DNA of 64,000 bases, taken from Nocardia sp. NBC_00565. GTDB taxonomy: Bacteria > Actinomycetota > Actinomycetes > Mycobacteriales > Mycobacteriaceae. Location: contig NZ_CP107785.1 in NCBI RefSeq assembly GCF_036345915.1, positions 4,960,001-5,024,000 on the forward strand. The letters run 5' to 3'. A program made the position numbers and the translations under genes. Below, in pieces: positions 1 to 9,079 of the stretch (position 1 is its first letter; each line of letters starts with the position of its first letter). Below the pieces are notes generated by a model. That model did not search any database, was not told where the DNA came from, and worked only from the letters and a program-made list of their open reading frames with translations.

Positions 1-552
1 GTACTGGACTGCCCCGGCGCCGCCCACACCGGCCTCACCCGCGAACTCGTCGGGACCATCCCAGTGCGCCGGGTCCGGCTGCAGATGATGCAGACCGCAC
101 CGCTCGGCGAACCGCTCACCACCGCGATCGCCGACGGCGACAGCTTCCGCTACTACCCCGGATTCGCCGGCCCGGAGCTCGACACCCTCAACGCCGAGCA
201 GTCACAGACCGCCATCGCCGCCGAGCACAAGATGCAGCTGCTATGTGTGCAGCGGCTGCACGGCGGTCTCACCATCGGCGACACCCACGAATACGAAGAG
301 CCCTTCGCCTTCGACGTGGACGAGGCACCGTACGAACATCTCACCGCCGTCACCGAGGAACTGCTCGGACGCGAACTGCCGCAGGTGGTTCGGCGCTGGG
401 CGGGCGTCTACAGCCAGAGCATCGACCCGGCCACGATCGTGACCCGCGCCAAAGCCGACGAGCACATCTGGGTCGTCACCGGTCCCGGCGGCCGCGGTAT
501 GACCCTCGGCCCCGCGATCGGCGAGGAAACCGCCGACCTGCTGAATCTCTGA
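1..552 (+). CDS. FAD-dependent oxidoreductase, TIGR03364-like (C-terminal part)
   Basis: The reading frame is open from base 1 and stops with TGA at 550-552, so only the last 183 or so residues are in the window. The fragment looks like the C-terminal, substrate-side half of a DAO-type FAD oxidoreductase. The glycine-rich stretch TGPGGRGMTLGPAIGEETA close to the end is the usual last FAD-contacting segment of that fold. Proteins of the TIGR03364 family are found next to phosphonatase-like hydrolases, and such a gene follows 8 bases downstream, so a role in phosphonate catabolism is likely. The substrate is not known from sequence. Family assignment rests on context plus the C-terminal motif. 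The FAD-binding Rossmann segment lies outside the window. Confidence 0.75.
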   Translation, partial: VLDCPGAAHTGLTRELVGTIPVRRVRLQMMQTAPLGEPLTTAIADGDSFRYYPGFAGPELDTLNAEQSQTAIAAEHKMQLLCVQRLHGGLTIGDTHEYEEPFAFDVDEAPYEHLTAVTEELLGRELPQVVRRWAGVYSQSIDPATIVTRAKADEHIWVVTGPGGRGMTLGPAIGEETADLLNL

Positions 553-560
553 GGAGCACC

Positions 561-1292
561 GTGCCGGACAAGAACATCGCCCTCGCCGTCCTGGACATGG
601 CAGGCACCACCGTCGCCGACGGCGGACTGGTACTGCGCGCCTTCGACGTCGCCGCGACCAGTGCGGGCATCGAAACCGAAGGGCCGCACCGGGATCAGGC
701 CCGCCAGTACGTGCTCGACACCATGGGCCAGTCGAAGATCGCGGTGTTCCGCGCGCTGCTCGGCGACGAGGATCGCGCGCAGGCCGCCAACCGCGCCTTC
801 GAGACCGCCTACGACGCACTGATCGACGAGGTCGAGATCACCCCGATTCCCGGTGCGGCCGAGGCGATCGCGGCGCTGCGCGACGCGGGCGTCAAGGTCG
901 CGCTCACCACCGGCTTCAGCCGCACCACCCAGGACCGGCTGCTGAACGCGCTGGGCTGGACCGAGATCACCGACCTGACCCTGGCGCCCTCGGATGCCGG
1001 ACGCGGCCGCCCCTATCCGGACATGGTCCTGACCGCCCTGCTGCGCCTCGATATCGACGCGGTGGATCAGGTTGCGGTACTGGGCGATACGACCAGCGAT
1101 ATCGCCAGCGGTCTGGCCGCCGGCGCCCGCATCGTCGCAGGCACGCTCACCGGTGCACACGACGAAGAGCAACTGCGCGCCGCCGGAGCCACCCACGTGG
1201 TGGCCTCGGTCACCGAGTTCGCGGAACTGATCCGCGACGAAAACCCCCGCCCCTTCGATTCCACACTCCACCCGAACCGAAAGTTGCAGTAA
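561..1292 (+). CDS. Phosphonatase-like HAD hydrolase (PhnX-like, TIGR03351 type)
   Basis: This 243-residue HAD-superfamily protein starts at GTG 561, placed by GAGGAG at 551-556. HAD motif I is LDMAGTTV near residue 12; the nucleophile is the first Asp and, as in phosphonatases, the residue two further on is Ala rather than Asp. Motif II is LTTGFSR near residue 116, and motif III/IV is VLGDTTSD near residue 176. Phosphonoacetaldehyde hydrolases cleave C-P bonds; the PhnX-like branch next to TIGR03364 oxidoreductases is thought to act on a related phosphonate aldehyde. It lies 8 bases after the oxidoreductase and 2 bases before the binding-protein gene, so all three are probably co-transcribed. 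Exact substrate is inferred. Confidence 0.85.
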   Translation: MPDKNIALAVLDMAGTTVADGGLVLRAFDVAATSAGIETEGPHRDQARQYVLDTMGQSKIAVFRALLGDEDRAQAANRAFETAYDALIDEVEITPIPGAAEAIAALRDAGVKVALTTGFSRTTQDRLLNALGWTEITDLTLAPSDAGRGRPYPDMVLTALLRLDIDAVDQVAVLGDTTSDIASGLAAGARIVAGTLTGAHDEEQLRAAGATHVVASVTEFAELIRDENPRPFDSTLHPNRKLQ

Positions 1293-1294
1293 TC

Positions 1295-2362
1295 GTGCGT
1301 ACTTCGAACACGCAGGGCCGCCTGGCACGCACCATCTCCCGGACCGCGTTGGTCGTCGCCGCCGTCACCGCCGTCGCGCTCACCGCGGCATGCGGCGGTA
1401 CGGGCACCGACAGCGGCGACGGCAAGACCATCACCGTCTACTCCGCCGACGGCGTCGGCAGCTGGTACACCACCCAATTCGCCGAATTCAAGAAGCAGAC
1501 CGGCATTTCGGTCAACCTCGTCGAGGCCGGTTCGGGCGAGGTCGTCAACCGGGTGGACAAGGAGCAGTCCAACCCGCAGGCCGATGTGCTCGTCACGCTG
1601 CCGCCGTTCATCCAAAAGGCGAAGAGCTCGGGTCTGTTGCAGGACAGCGGAATCGACACCAGCTTCGTCGCGGCCACCGATAAGGACACCGACGGCAAGT
1701 ACGTGACGCTGGCGGGCAACTACCTGTCCTTCATCGCCAATCCCTCGGTCGACACCACCAAGCTCACCTGGGACGACCTGCTGAAGCCGGAATTCAAGGG
1801 CAAGTTGCAGTACTCGACCCCGGGCCAGGCCGGTGACGGCACCGCGGTGCTGATCCTGCTGCAGAATCTGCTCGGTAAGCAGGGCGCACTGGACTACCTG
1901 GCCAAGCTGCAGGCCAACAATGTCGGCCCGTCCTCGTCCACCGGCAAGTTGCAGGCCAAGGTCGACAAGGGTGAGTTGGTGGTCGCCAATGGCGACGTCC
2001 AGATGAACCTGACCACGGTCAAGGACAAGGGCTCGAAGTTCACCATCTTCTTCCCGGCCGCCGCCGACGGCAAGCGTTCCACGGTGGCCGTCCCCTATGT
2101 GATGGGCCTGGCCAAGGGCGCGCCGCACCAGAGCGAGGCGAAGCGGCTGATGGAGTTCCTGCTCTCGGCCGATGCGCAGAAGTCACTGCCCGACACCTTC
2201 GCGGTGCCCGCACGCAAGGAGCTGCGCGATAGCCCGGCGACCACCGGCACCTCGGCCAGCACGGTACTCGCGGGCGTCGAGGTCGTGAATGTCAACTGGA
2301 CCAAGATTCTTTCGGATTTGGACGCCGATGTGGCCGCCTACCAGAAGGCCACAGGTCAGTAG
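1295..2362 (+). CDS. ABC transporter substrate-binding lipoprotein, probably for 2-aminoethylphosphonate
   Basis: The gene encodes 355 residues from GTG 1295, two bases after the previous stop. The N-terminus has arginines, a hydrophobic stretch and the lipobox LTAAC with Cys33, so it should be exported and lipid-anchored on the outer face of the membrane. The body resembles family 1 periplasmic binding proteins for iron or phosphonate, of the kind named as putative 2-aminoethylphosphonate binding proteins (DVLVTLPPFIQKAK, LAGNYLSFIANP, MGLAKGAPH). Position directly after the phosphonate hydrolase supports the phosphonate ligand. Its ATPase partner downstream is broken, so the uptake system encoded here is probably not functional unless another ATPase and permease serve it. 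Confidence 0.85.
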   Translation: MRTSNTQGRLARTISRTALVVAAVTAVALTAACGGTGTDSGDGKTITVYSADGVGSWYTTQFAEFKKQTGISVNLVEAGSGEVVNRVDKEQSNPQADVLVTLPPFIQKAKSSGLLQDSGIDTSFVAATDKDTDGKYVTLAGNYLSFIANPSVDTTKLTWDDLLKPEFKGKLQYSTPGQAGDGTAVLILLQNLLGKQGALDYLAKLQANNVGPSSSTGKLQAKVDKGELVVANGDVQMNLTTVKDKGSKFTIFFPAAADGKRSTVAVPYVMGLAKGAPHQSEAKRLMEFLLSADAQKSLPDTFAVPARKELRDSPATTGTSASTVLAGVEVVNVNWTKILSDLDADVAAYQKATGQ

Positions 2363-2401
2363 GCCTGTCGCCGAATCCACGACAGCTTAGGAGCCGCAAT
2401 C

Positions 2402-3100
2402 ATGTCCGACGGTGCCGCGCATCCGAGATCATCCATAGCGACCGCAACCGAACCCGCCATCGTTTTCGACCGGGTCGGGGTCAGCTACGGCCGCGGCCGC
2501 AAGACCACGGTCGCCCTGACCGATTTCACGCTGCGCGTCGCCGCCGGTGAGACGGTGGCGCTCCTCGGGCCGAGTGGCTCGGGCAAGTCGACCGCGCTCG
2601 AGGCGCTGGCGGGCTTCGTCCGTCCCACCTCGGGTGCGGTTCGGCTGGCCGGGCGCGACGTCACCGACCTGTCTCCTGCCAAACGCGGGATCGGCGTGGT
2701 CGTGCAGTCCTATGCGCTATTCCCGCATATGCGGGTGCACGACAACGTGGCCTTCGGACTGAAGGCACATCGGGTGCCGCGCAAGGACATCGACATACGG
2801 GTGACCGAGGCGCTGGCAATGGTCGGCATGGTCGCGTACAACGAGCGCCTGCCGCGCGAGCTGTCCGGTGGACAGCAGCAGCGGGTGGCGATCGCGCGGG
2901 CGCTGGCGATCCGGCCCGAACTCGGCGCGACGATCATGGTCTATCCGGCCACCTGGAAAACGTTGCCGGTCACCATCTTCGGCCTGACCGACCGAGGTGA
3001 GGTGTTCAACGCGGCCGCGAGTACCTGCCTGCTGCTGGCAGTGACGCTGGTCGCCCTGGTCGCGCTGGGCCGCCTCAGGGGCCGTGCCACGCTGCGCTGA
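2402..3100 (+). pseudogene. ABC ATPase fused in frame to the C-terminus of its permease by deletion
   Basis: The frame begins at ATG 2402 after TAGGAG. Residues 1-175 are the first half of a PotA/PhnT-type ABC ATPase, with Walker A GPSGSGKST, a Q-loop (VVQSYALFPHM) and signature LSGGQQQRVAIARALAIRPE. The LLLDEP Walker B, D-loop and H-loop that should follow are absent. From about residue 176 the sequence turns into the last 55 residues of an inner-membrane permease (GATIMVYPATWKTLPV, ITDRG-like segment, one transmembrane helix). The simplest reading is one in-frame deletion of roughly 2 kb, removing the end of the ATPase gene and most of the permease genes. The product cannot hydrolyse ATP or form a channel by any known mechanism. 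No stop was created, so the fusion may still be translated. Confidence 0.85.
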
Positions 3101-3143
3101 CTCCACCAGGGGTCCGCGGCCCGCGACACCATACGATGGCGCA

Positions 3144-3767
3144 ATGTCAGCATTGCCCTTGATCTTCACCGCGGGCTGGGCGAGCGGGGTCAATGCCTAC
3201 GCCGTGGTCCTGCTGCTCGGCATCTTCGGCGCGACCGGCCTGTCCGACGATGTACCGGAGGCACTGCAGCGCACCGATGTGCTGATCGCGGCGGGGGTCC
3301 TGTTCCTGATCGAGGCCGTCGCCGACAAGATCCCCTACCTGGACTCGTTCTGGGATGCGGTGCACACCATCGTGCGTCCCGCATCGGGTGCGGTCGTCGC
3401 CGCGCTACTGGCCGGGCAGGACGGTTCACTTCCCCAGCTCGCGGCCGGTGCCGTCGGCGGCACAACCGCCCTGGCGAGCCATCTCGTCAAAGCCGGAACA
3501 CGCATGGCGATCAACACCTCGCCGGAGCCCGCGAGCAATATCGTCGTGAGCCTCGTGGAGGACATTTCCGTCGGCGGCATCGTCACCCTCGCGATCTTCC
3601 ACCCGATCGCGGCGGCCGTCTGCGCCGGCACACTGCTGGTGATCGGTGTATTCCTGGTGTCGGTCCTCGCACGCCGAATACGCCGCTACCTCATCCGCAG
3701 GCGAGAACGCCGTGCGGCAAAACGCGCGGCGGCGTCTGAACCCACGATGGCCGCGATTCCGAAATGA
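3144..3767 (+). CDS. DUF4126 membrane protein
   Basis: The protein has 207 residues from ATG 3144 (MSALPLIFTAGWASGVNAYA). An upstream in-frame start would overlap the fused ABC gene and has no ribosome site. Several hydrophobic segments, the N-terminal glycine-rich helix, and the central motif GGTTALASHLVKAGTRMAINTSPEP are characteristic of DUF4126 proteins. The C-terminus after the last helix is strongly basic (RRIRRYLIRRRERR) and should be cytoplasmic. Function of the family is unknown. It is a monocistronic gene between the phosphonate remnant and a methyltransferase remnant on the other strand. Confidence 0.75.
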   Translation: MSALPLIFTAGWASGVNAYAVVLLLGIFGATGLSDDVPEALQRTDVLIAAGVLFLIEAVADKIPYLDSFWDAVHTIVRPASGAVVAALLAGQDGSLPQLAAGAVGGTTALASHLVKAGTRMAINTSPEPASNIVVSLVEDISVGGIVTLAIFHPIAAAVCAGTLLVIGVFLVSVLARRIRRYLIRRRERRAAKRAAASEPTMAAIPK

Positions 3768-3794
3768 TTGCGGCACCGGCGATTTCCGACAGCC

Positions 3795-3995
3795 CTACGC
3801 CGGTTTGCGCTTGGCCGCATCGATCATCACCGGCGACCGATCGATCGCATCGACCTGCTCGACATGGCGAGCAAGTTCCGTCGCGAATCCACCGGCCCCG
3901 CAACCGACATCCAGCACCCGCGCACACGGACTGGGTAGCTGCCGCACGAGAAACCGGTGGTAGTACGCGTTATGGCTCCAGTCGAGCTTGCTCAT
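3795..3995 (-). pseudogene. Truncated SAM-dependent methyltransferase (N-terminal stub)
   Basis: A 66-residue frame starting MSKLDWSHNAYYHRFL contains SAM-binding motif I (VLDVGCGAGGFA) and motif II (VDAIDRSPVMI), and then stops just after MIDAAKRKPA. Class I methyltransferases of this type are normally about 200-270 residues, so everything beyond the second beta strand is gone. The lost part would have extended into the region now holding the end of the DUF4126 gene, which points to a deletion at about 3,770-3,795. Not expected to be catalytically active. Confidence 0.75.
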
Positions 3996-3998
3996 CGA

Positions 3999-4439
3999 TC
4001 ACATATTGCCACCGTCGGCGAAGGCCTGAGCGACGGCGAGGCTGTCCTCGTAGACGTGATGGCGGGTGATCAGCCCCCGCTCGACCGTCAGATGCAGGGC
4101 GAACCGGGAGCGGTAGTCGCGTCCGGTATTGCGCGCGGTCTGCCGGATTTCGCCGAGTACCACCGCGTGGTCGCCGTCGATGAGAATGCGCTCCACCACG
4201 GTGTCCGCCTGTTCCGGCACATGGTGTTCGGCGATCGCGCCGAAATGAGCGGCCGCATCCGCGCGGGTGGATCGGTGCCGGATCCATGGCGTGGCGACCC
4301 GCCCGTGTTCGGCTGCCGGCCAGTTCAACTTCCAGTCGGCGCCTTCGGCGTACAGCTCGGCGATCCGCTCTGGACTCCCCGTTCCGATGCGCTGCAGCAG
4401 CTCCTGCACGACGGCACGAGTGGTCGTGGACAGCTCCAC
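3999..4439 (-). CDS. SnoaL-like / NTF2-fold protein
   Basis: From GTG 4439 the product is 146 residues; the open frame extends further upstream but then overlaps the divergent ATPase gene. The pattern VVQELLQRIGTGSPERIAELYAEGADW at the N-terminus and ITRHHVYEDSLAVAQAF at the C-terminus is typical of the SnoaL-like polyketide cyclase / NTF2 fold, a small cone-shaped barrel used for ligand binding or isomerase chemistry. No specific substrate can be assigned. It is divergent from the MoxR-type gene with only about 35 bases between the starts. The start codon choice is uncertain. Confidence 0.7.
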   Translation of the reverse strand: MELSTTTRAVVQELLQRIGTGSPERIAELYAEGADWKLNWPAAEHGRVATPWIRHRSTRADAAAHFGAIAEHHVPEQADTVVERILIDGDHAVVLGEIRQTARNTGRDYRSRFALHLTVERGLITRHHVYEDSLAVAQAFADGGNM

Positions 4440-4473
4440 GTCGACGTGATCGCAAACTCGACGTAGCGTCGAT

Positions 4474-5871
4474 GTGGTGAAAGTTCCCGCGAACCTGCCC
4501 GGCACTGCGGGCGAGTTGCGTGCGGCAGGCTACCTGCCGCGCGCGGTGAAGACCGAGATCCGTGAAAACCTCCTGGCCCGACTGGGTTCGGGCACCGATC
4601 CCTGGCCCGGCATCGTCGGCTACGACAAAACCGTGCTACCGCAGCTGGAACGTGCCCTGCTCGCGGGCCACGACGTCGTACTGCTCGGCGAGCGCGGCCA
4701 GGGCAAAACCCGGCTGCTGCGCACGCTGGTCGGCCTGCTCGACGAGTGGACGCCGGTGATCGCCGGCGCCGAACTCGGCGAGCACCCGCTCGCGCCGATC
4801 AGCCCGGCCGGTCGCCGCCTGGCCGCCGAACTCGGCGACGACCTGCCCGTGGCCTGGCGGCACCGCTCGGAGCGCTATGCGGAGAAGCTCGCAACGCCCG
4901 ACACCTCCGTCGGTGACCTGATCGGCGACGTCGACCCGGTCAAGGTGGCCGAGGGCCGCAGCCTCGGCGATCCCGAGACCATCCATTTCGGCCTCGTGCC
5001 GCGCGCCCACCGTGGCATCGTCGCGATCAACGAGCTGCCCGATCTCGCCGAACGCATCCAGGTCGCGCTGCTGAACGTGATGGAGGAACGCGATATCCAG
5101 GTCCGCGGCTACACCCTGCGCCTGCCGCTGGATCTACTGCTCGTCGCGACCGCCAACCCCGAGGACTACACCAACCGCGGCCGGATCATCACCCCGTTGA
5201 AAGACCGCTTCGGCGCCGAGATCCGCACCCACTACCCGCTCAGCGTCGATGCCGAGATGGCCCTGGTCCGGCAGGAGGCCGCGCTGGTGGCCGAGGTGGG
5301 CGATCCGTTGATCGAGGTGCTGGCCCGGTTCGTGCGGCAATTGCGCGAATCTTCGGCAATCGACCAGCGCTCGGGCGTATCCGCGCGATTCGCGGTCGCC
5401 GCCGCCGAAACGATCGCCGCCGCCGCCCTGCGCCGGTCCGCGCTCACCGGTGAGCAGCCCGCCGTGGCACGTCCGGTCGACCTCGAATCCGTACCGGCGG
5501 TCCTGCGCGGCAAGCTGGAATTCGAGTCCGGCGAGGAGGGGCGCGAGCAGGAACACCTCACCCACCTGCTACGGCGCGCATTCGCCGAGACCGCGCGCGA
5601 GCGGCTCGGCGGACTGGATCTGCGATCGCTGGCCGAGGCGCTCGGCGACGGCCATCTGGTCACTACGGGGGAACGCGTCCCGGGCAAGGACGTGCTGTCC
5701 GCACTGCCCGAACTGCCGGTCCTGCACGAGGTCGCCCGCCGGCTCGGAGTCGGCGCCACCGAACCTCCGGCCCGGATCGCCGCCGCGGTCGAATTCGCCT
5801 TGGAATCCCTGTATTTGGCCCGTCACGTCGCCAAGGACGCCGACGACGGCACCGCGGTCTACGGCCCGTGA
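4474..5871 (+). CDS. MoxR / magnesium-chelatase-I-type AAA+ ATPase (Rv0958-like)
   Basis: The protein has 465 residues from GTG 4474 (a second GTG follows directly). AAA+ features are Walker A LLGERGQGKTRLLR near residue 71-80, a sensor-like Walker B region GIVAINELPDL near 187-197, and the ATANPEDYTNRGRIITPLKDRF segment near 226-248, typical of ChlI/MoxR chaperone ATPases. The order ATPase then VWA-domain gene 28 bases downstream is the same as Rv0958-Rv0959 in M. tuberculosis. Such pairs usually act as chaperone machines in which the VWA protein is the adaptor. The name magnesium chelatase used for homologues is misleading because no chlorophyll pathway is present. Confidence 0.88.
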   Translation: MVKVPANLPGTAGELRAAGYLPRAVKTEIRENLLARLGSGTDPWPGIVGYDKTVLPQLERALLAGHDVVLLGERGQGKTRLLRTLVGLLDEWTPVIAGAELGEHPLAPISPAGRRLAAELGDDLPVAWRHRSERYAEKLATPDTSVGDLIGDVDPVKVAEGRSLGDPETIHFGLVPRAHRGIVAINELPDLAERIQVALLNVMEERDIQVRGYTLRLPLDLLLVATANPEDYTNRGRIITPLKDRFGAEIRTHYPLSVDAEMALVRQEAALVAEVGDPLIEVLARFVRQLRESSAIDQRSGVSARFAVAAAETIAAAALRRSALTGEQPAVARPVDLESVPAVLRGKLEFESGEEGREQEHLTHLLRRAFAETARERLGGLDLRSLAEALGDGHLVTTGERVPGKDVLSALPELPVLHEVARRLGVGATEPPARIAAAVEFALESLYLARHVAKDADDGTAVYGP

Positions 5872-5898
5872 TCGCGCACCCGGTCCTGGAGAGACAGC

Positions 5899-7851
5899 AT
5901 GACAACCCCTGACCGCTACTCCTACGGCCCCTATCACGACGGACCCGATCCGCTGGCACCACCGCTCGACCTGCGCGACGCACTGGATCAACTCGGACGC
6001 GACGTCATGGACGGCAGCTCACCGCGCAGCGCCCTGGAGGAGTTGCTGCGCCGCGGCATGCGCGAGGTGCGGGGGCTGGACGAGCTGACCCGCCGGGTGT
6101 GGGAGCGCCGCACGGAGATCTCCCGTCGGCACCGGCTCGACGGCACCCTGCAAGAGGTTCGTGAACTGCTGGACGAGGCCCTGGCGGCCGAGCGCCGAGC
6201 GCTGTTTCCCGACCCGTCCGACGACGCCCGCTTCGCCGAAACCCAGCTCGACGCACTGCCATCGAGTACCGCGGCCGCGGTCACCGAGCTCGCGGACTAC
6301 AACTGGCAATCGGAAACCGGTCGCGAGAACTATCAGAAGATCCGCGACCTGCTCGGCCGGGAATTGCTGGAATCGCGCTTCCAAGGCATGAAACAGGCAC
6401 TGCAGAACACGACACCTGAGGATGTCGAACAGGTTCGGCAGATGATGTCGGACTTGAACGACCTGCTCGCGGCCCATGCGCGGGGCGAGGATACCGAGCA
6501 GCGGTTCGCCGAGTTCATGGCCGAGCACGGCGCGTACTTCCCGGAGAATCCGCGCAACACCGATGAGTTGATCGACACGCTCGCCGCCCGCGCCGCCGCC
6601 GCGCAGCGCATGATGAATTCGATGTCCGCGCAGCAGCGGGCGGAGCTGTCCGAGCTGATCGGCCAGGCGTTCGGCGATCCGGGCGTCGCCCAGCAGATCG
6701 CCGCGCTGGACGCCAACCTGCGGGCGCTGCGACCGGGCGAGGACTGGGAGTCCGCACAGCGATTCCGCGGGCAGGACCCGTTGGGTCTCGGCGAGGGCGT
6801 GCAGGCCATGCAGGATATGGCCGAACTGGACGCGCTCGCCGAACAACTCGGCCAGTCCTATCCGGGTGCCCGGCTCGAGGATATCGACCTCGATGCCCTG
6901 GCCCGCCAGCTCGGCGACGACACCGCGGTCGATGCGGCCCGACTCGCCGAGCTGGAACGCGAACTGCGCAGACAGGGCCTGTTCGAACGGGCGCCCGACG
7001 GCTCGCTTCGGTTGACGCCCAAGGCTTTACGTCGGCTCGGCGCGACAGCACTGCGAGATATCTTGGGGCAGTTGCGATCCCGGCGCGGCGAACGGGACAC
7101 CCGCTTGGCCGGTGCGGCCGGTGAACCGACGGGTGCCACCCGGCCGTGGCAGTTCGGCGACACCGAGCCGTGGGATGTGCCGCGGACCGTGCGTAACGCC
7201 GTGCTGCGATCGGCGTCGGTCGGCAGTCGCGGTGTCACGCTGGACGTATCCGATGTCGAGATCATGGAGACCGAACAGCGCTCCCGGGCGGCCGTTGCGC
7301 TGTGCGTCGACACCTCGTGGTCGATGGTGCAGGACGGCCGATGGGTGCCGATGAAACGCACCGCGCTGGCCCTGCACCAGCTGATCAGTACCCGATTCCG
7401 TTCCGACGCACTGAGTTTGATCACCTTCGGCAGGCACGCCAGCACCGTCGACATCGGCGAACTGACCGCGCTGGAAGCCGTCTGGGAACAAGGCACCAAC
7501 CTGCACCACGCCCTATTGCTGGCCGTCCGGCACCTGCGCCGCCATCCCGACGCCGTACCCGTGGTCCTCGTTGTGACCGACGGCGAGCCGACCGCCCATC
7601 TCGAACCCGACGGCGAGGCGTACTTCAACTGGCCGCCGCGCCCGCGCACCCTGGCCGTGACAATGGCGCAGGTCGACGCCCTCGCCAAAATGGGTGCGTC
7701 GGTGACGGTGTTCATGTTGGGTACGGACCCGCAGCTGGCGGCCTTCGTCGACCTGGTGGCCCGCCGCAGCGGCGGCCGCGTCGTCGCTCCGGATCTGGAC
7801 GGTCTCGGCGCCGCGGTGGTCAGCGACTACTTGCACGGTCGGCGCGGCTGA
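5899..7851 (+). CDS. VWA-domain protein, partner of the MoxR-type ATPase (Rv0959-like)
   Basis: A 650-residue protein starts at ATG 5899 after GGAGAG. The N-terminal 430 residues are helical, rich in Arg, Glu and Leu, and probably form coiled coils. The C-terminal third is a von Willebrand A domain with the metal site motif DTSWS in ALCVDTSWSM (about residue 470) and VTDGEPTAH (about 560). It follows the ATPase gene in a probable two-gene operon. By analogy with other MoxR-VWA pairs, the VWA protein presents or recognises the substrate to be remodelled. Substrate unknown. Confidence 0.87.
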   Translation: MTTPDRYSYGPYHDGPDPLAPPLDLRDALDQLGRDVMDGSSPRSALEELLRRGMREVRGLDELTRRVWERRTEISRRHRLDGTLQEVRELLDEALAAERRALFPDPSDDARFAETQLDALPSSTAAAVTELADYNWQSETGRENYQKIRDLLGRELLESRFQGMKQALQNTTPEDVEQVRQMMSDLNDLLAAHARGEDTEQRFAEFMAEHGAYFPENPRNTDELIDTLAARAAAAQRMMNSMSAQQRAELSELIGQAFGDPGVAQQIAALDANLRALRPGEDWESAQRFRGQDPLGLGEGVQAMQDMAELDALAEQLGQSYPGARLEDIDLDALARQLGDDTAVDAARLAELERELRRQGLFERAPDGSLRLTPKALRRLGATALRDILGQLRSRRGERDTRLAGAAGEPTGATRPWQFGDTEPWDVPRTVRNAVLRSASVGSRGVTLDVSDVEIMETEQRSRAAVALCVDTSWSMVQDGRWVPMKRTALALHQLISTRFRSDALSLITFGRHASTVDIGELTALEAVWEQGTNLHHALLLAVRHLRRHPDAVPVVLVVTDGEPTAHLEPDGEAYFNWPPRPRTLAVTMAQVDALAKMGASVTVFMLGTDPQLAAFVDLVARRSGGRVVAPDLDGLGAAVVSDYLHGRRG

Positions 7852-8119
7852 CGAGACGCGGTGACACTGATCCAGCACATCGGACTCTGGATGGTTGCCC
7901 AATGCCTTCGGGCCATACCGGATTCCATGGCGGGCGTGCCGCGCCAGTCGACCACGCGGCACGCCGGGCGGGGCGCCCCGTTGCGCCCGCCGTCACTGTG
8001 CCAGCGACGCTAGGCGTCCGGGAACGGTTACTGGTCGGATAACGCAGACCCGGGACGTCGCCGATCGAGCAGTGCCTGTCCAGGCAGTGTCACTATTGCG
8101 GACGAGAGTCGCCGTCGGT

Positions 8120-8563
8120 CTACTGTTCAGGCAAACGGCGGCGGCCACCGGCCACGTCGGTTACCAAATCAGTGTAGCCGTCGACGAGTTCTGCCAGGTG
8201 ATACCAATGTTTATGGGTATTGTCGCTGCGCGCACCGTCGACATCGATGGCCGTATTGGCGTCCACCCAGCTGCGCGCCATCCGATCCACCACCGCACCG
8301 AGGCTCTCGGTATGTAGCGAGGCTCCATTGCGATGCTGCGGGAGCTCCTGTGCGATCCACTCATTGATATCTTCGACGAGTTCACTACGGCGGCAGTCGA
8401 TTTCGGCTACCAGACCCATATCACGGACCTCCGCGCGCCGGGCGTGCAACTCGGCGAGCGCATGCGCGGACCGCAGCAATTCACGATCTTGGAAACGTCG
8501 CCCCTGAAACGCACACAATATTTGCGGAGCGGTCGGCAGCATCCCTACCGTCGGCGCGCTCAT
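8120..8563 (-). CDS. DUF4254 protein (copy 1)
   Basis: This 147-residue protein starts at ATG 8563, with GGAGT seven bases upstream. The motifs ALAELHARR, ELVEDINEWIAQ, HTESLGAVVDRMAR, YHLAELVDGY and the final GGRRRLPE match the DUF4254 pattern seen in many Nocardia proteins. All-helical, cytoplasmic, function unknown. A second DUF4254 gene lies at 16189-16629. It is transcribed away from the large kinase gene; the 34-base repeat at 8675-8708, about 110 bases upstream of its start, may belong to its promoter. Confidence 0.8.
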   Translation of the reverse strand: MSAPTVGMLPTAPQILCAFQGRRFQDRELLRSAHALAELHARRAEVRDMGLVAEIDCRRSELVEDINEWIAQELPQHRNGASLHTESLGAVVDRMARSWVDANTAIDVDGARSDNTHKHWYHLAELVDGYTDLVTDVAGGRRRLPEQ

Positions 8564-9079
8564 CGCAGTACTCCGAATTCACCCGACACCAACGCGCTTT
8601 GTACCAACATGATTGGCTCTCGATTCGGTTATCCCGCTCATCGGATTGGTTCTTCACAACTAGGCTAGCTGGATCATGCTCTTACAGATGCAAGAACGCA
8701 ATAGTGCGACCGCATTGCGGCGCAACATGTGTTCCGCCATCGTTCCGATGCCCACTCCCCCAGCGTCACAACGGCTTCGACTGCCCCGGATCGGGGTGGC
8801 GCAGGTGGATGCTAGCGAGTTGCCACCACTGTTCCCGCGGCTGCTGCCCCGCGCGTGCCACGTGCAGTCGTGCGCGGTGTCGGCTCGTGTGGATCGACGT
8901 GCCTTGCGGCTGTAGCCATATCGGGTAACGGCTCCCGGACGACGCGGTCATCGTTGCGAGCCTTGTGCAACCTTTTGGCACCGACTGCCCGCAGTCTGGA
9001 TTCTCCGGCGATACGCTGAGCATTGTCGAGAGGTGATCGTATGTGGCCTGGTGGTGGGGGCAAGGTGGGCGGTTAGCAC
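8564..9079. other. Intergenic region between DUF4254 gene and kinase gene
   Basis: These 516 bases hold the divergent promoters of the DUF4254 gene and the kinase gene and the repeat at 8675-8708. A short open frame on the plus strand (8676-8915) has no ribosome site and no recognisable motif, so it was not called. Nothing else was identified. Confidence 0.6.
8675..8708 (+). repeat. 34-base repeat, copy A (half of the 12.5-kb palindrome)
   Basis: Begins CATGCTC and ends AAGAACGCAATAGTGCG. It matches 12529-12562 at 30 of 34 positions. The last 17 bases are identical. Here the right half of the palindrome is changed (ACCGCATTG instead of TTCTT), so only a half site remains. It lies upstream of the minus-strand DUF4254 gene. 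Possibly a regulator binding site. Confidence 0.6.

Noticed and set aside
8676..8915. 79-codon open frame after the 34-base repeat
   Set aside because: No ribosome site and no motif; it is probably promoter DNA.
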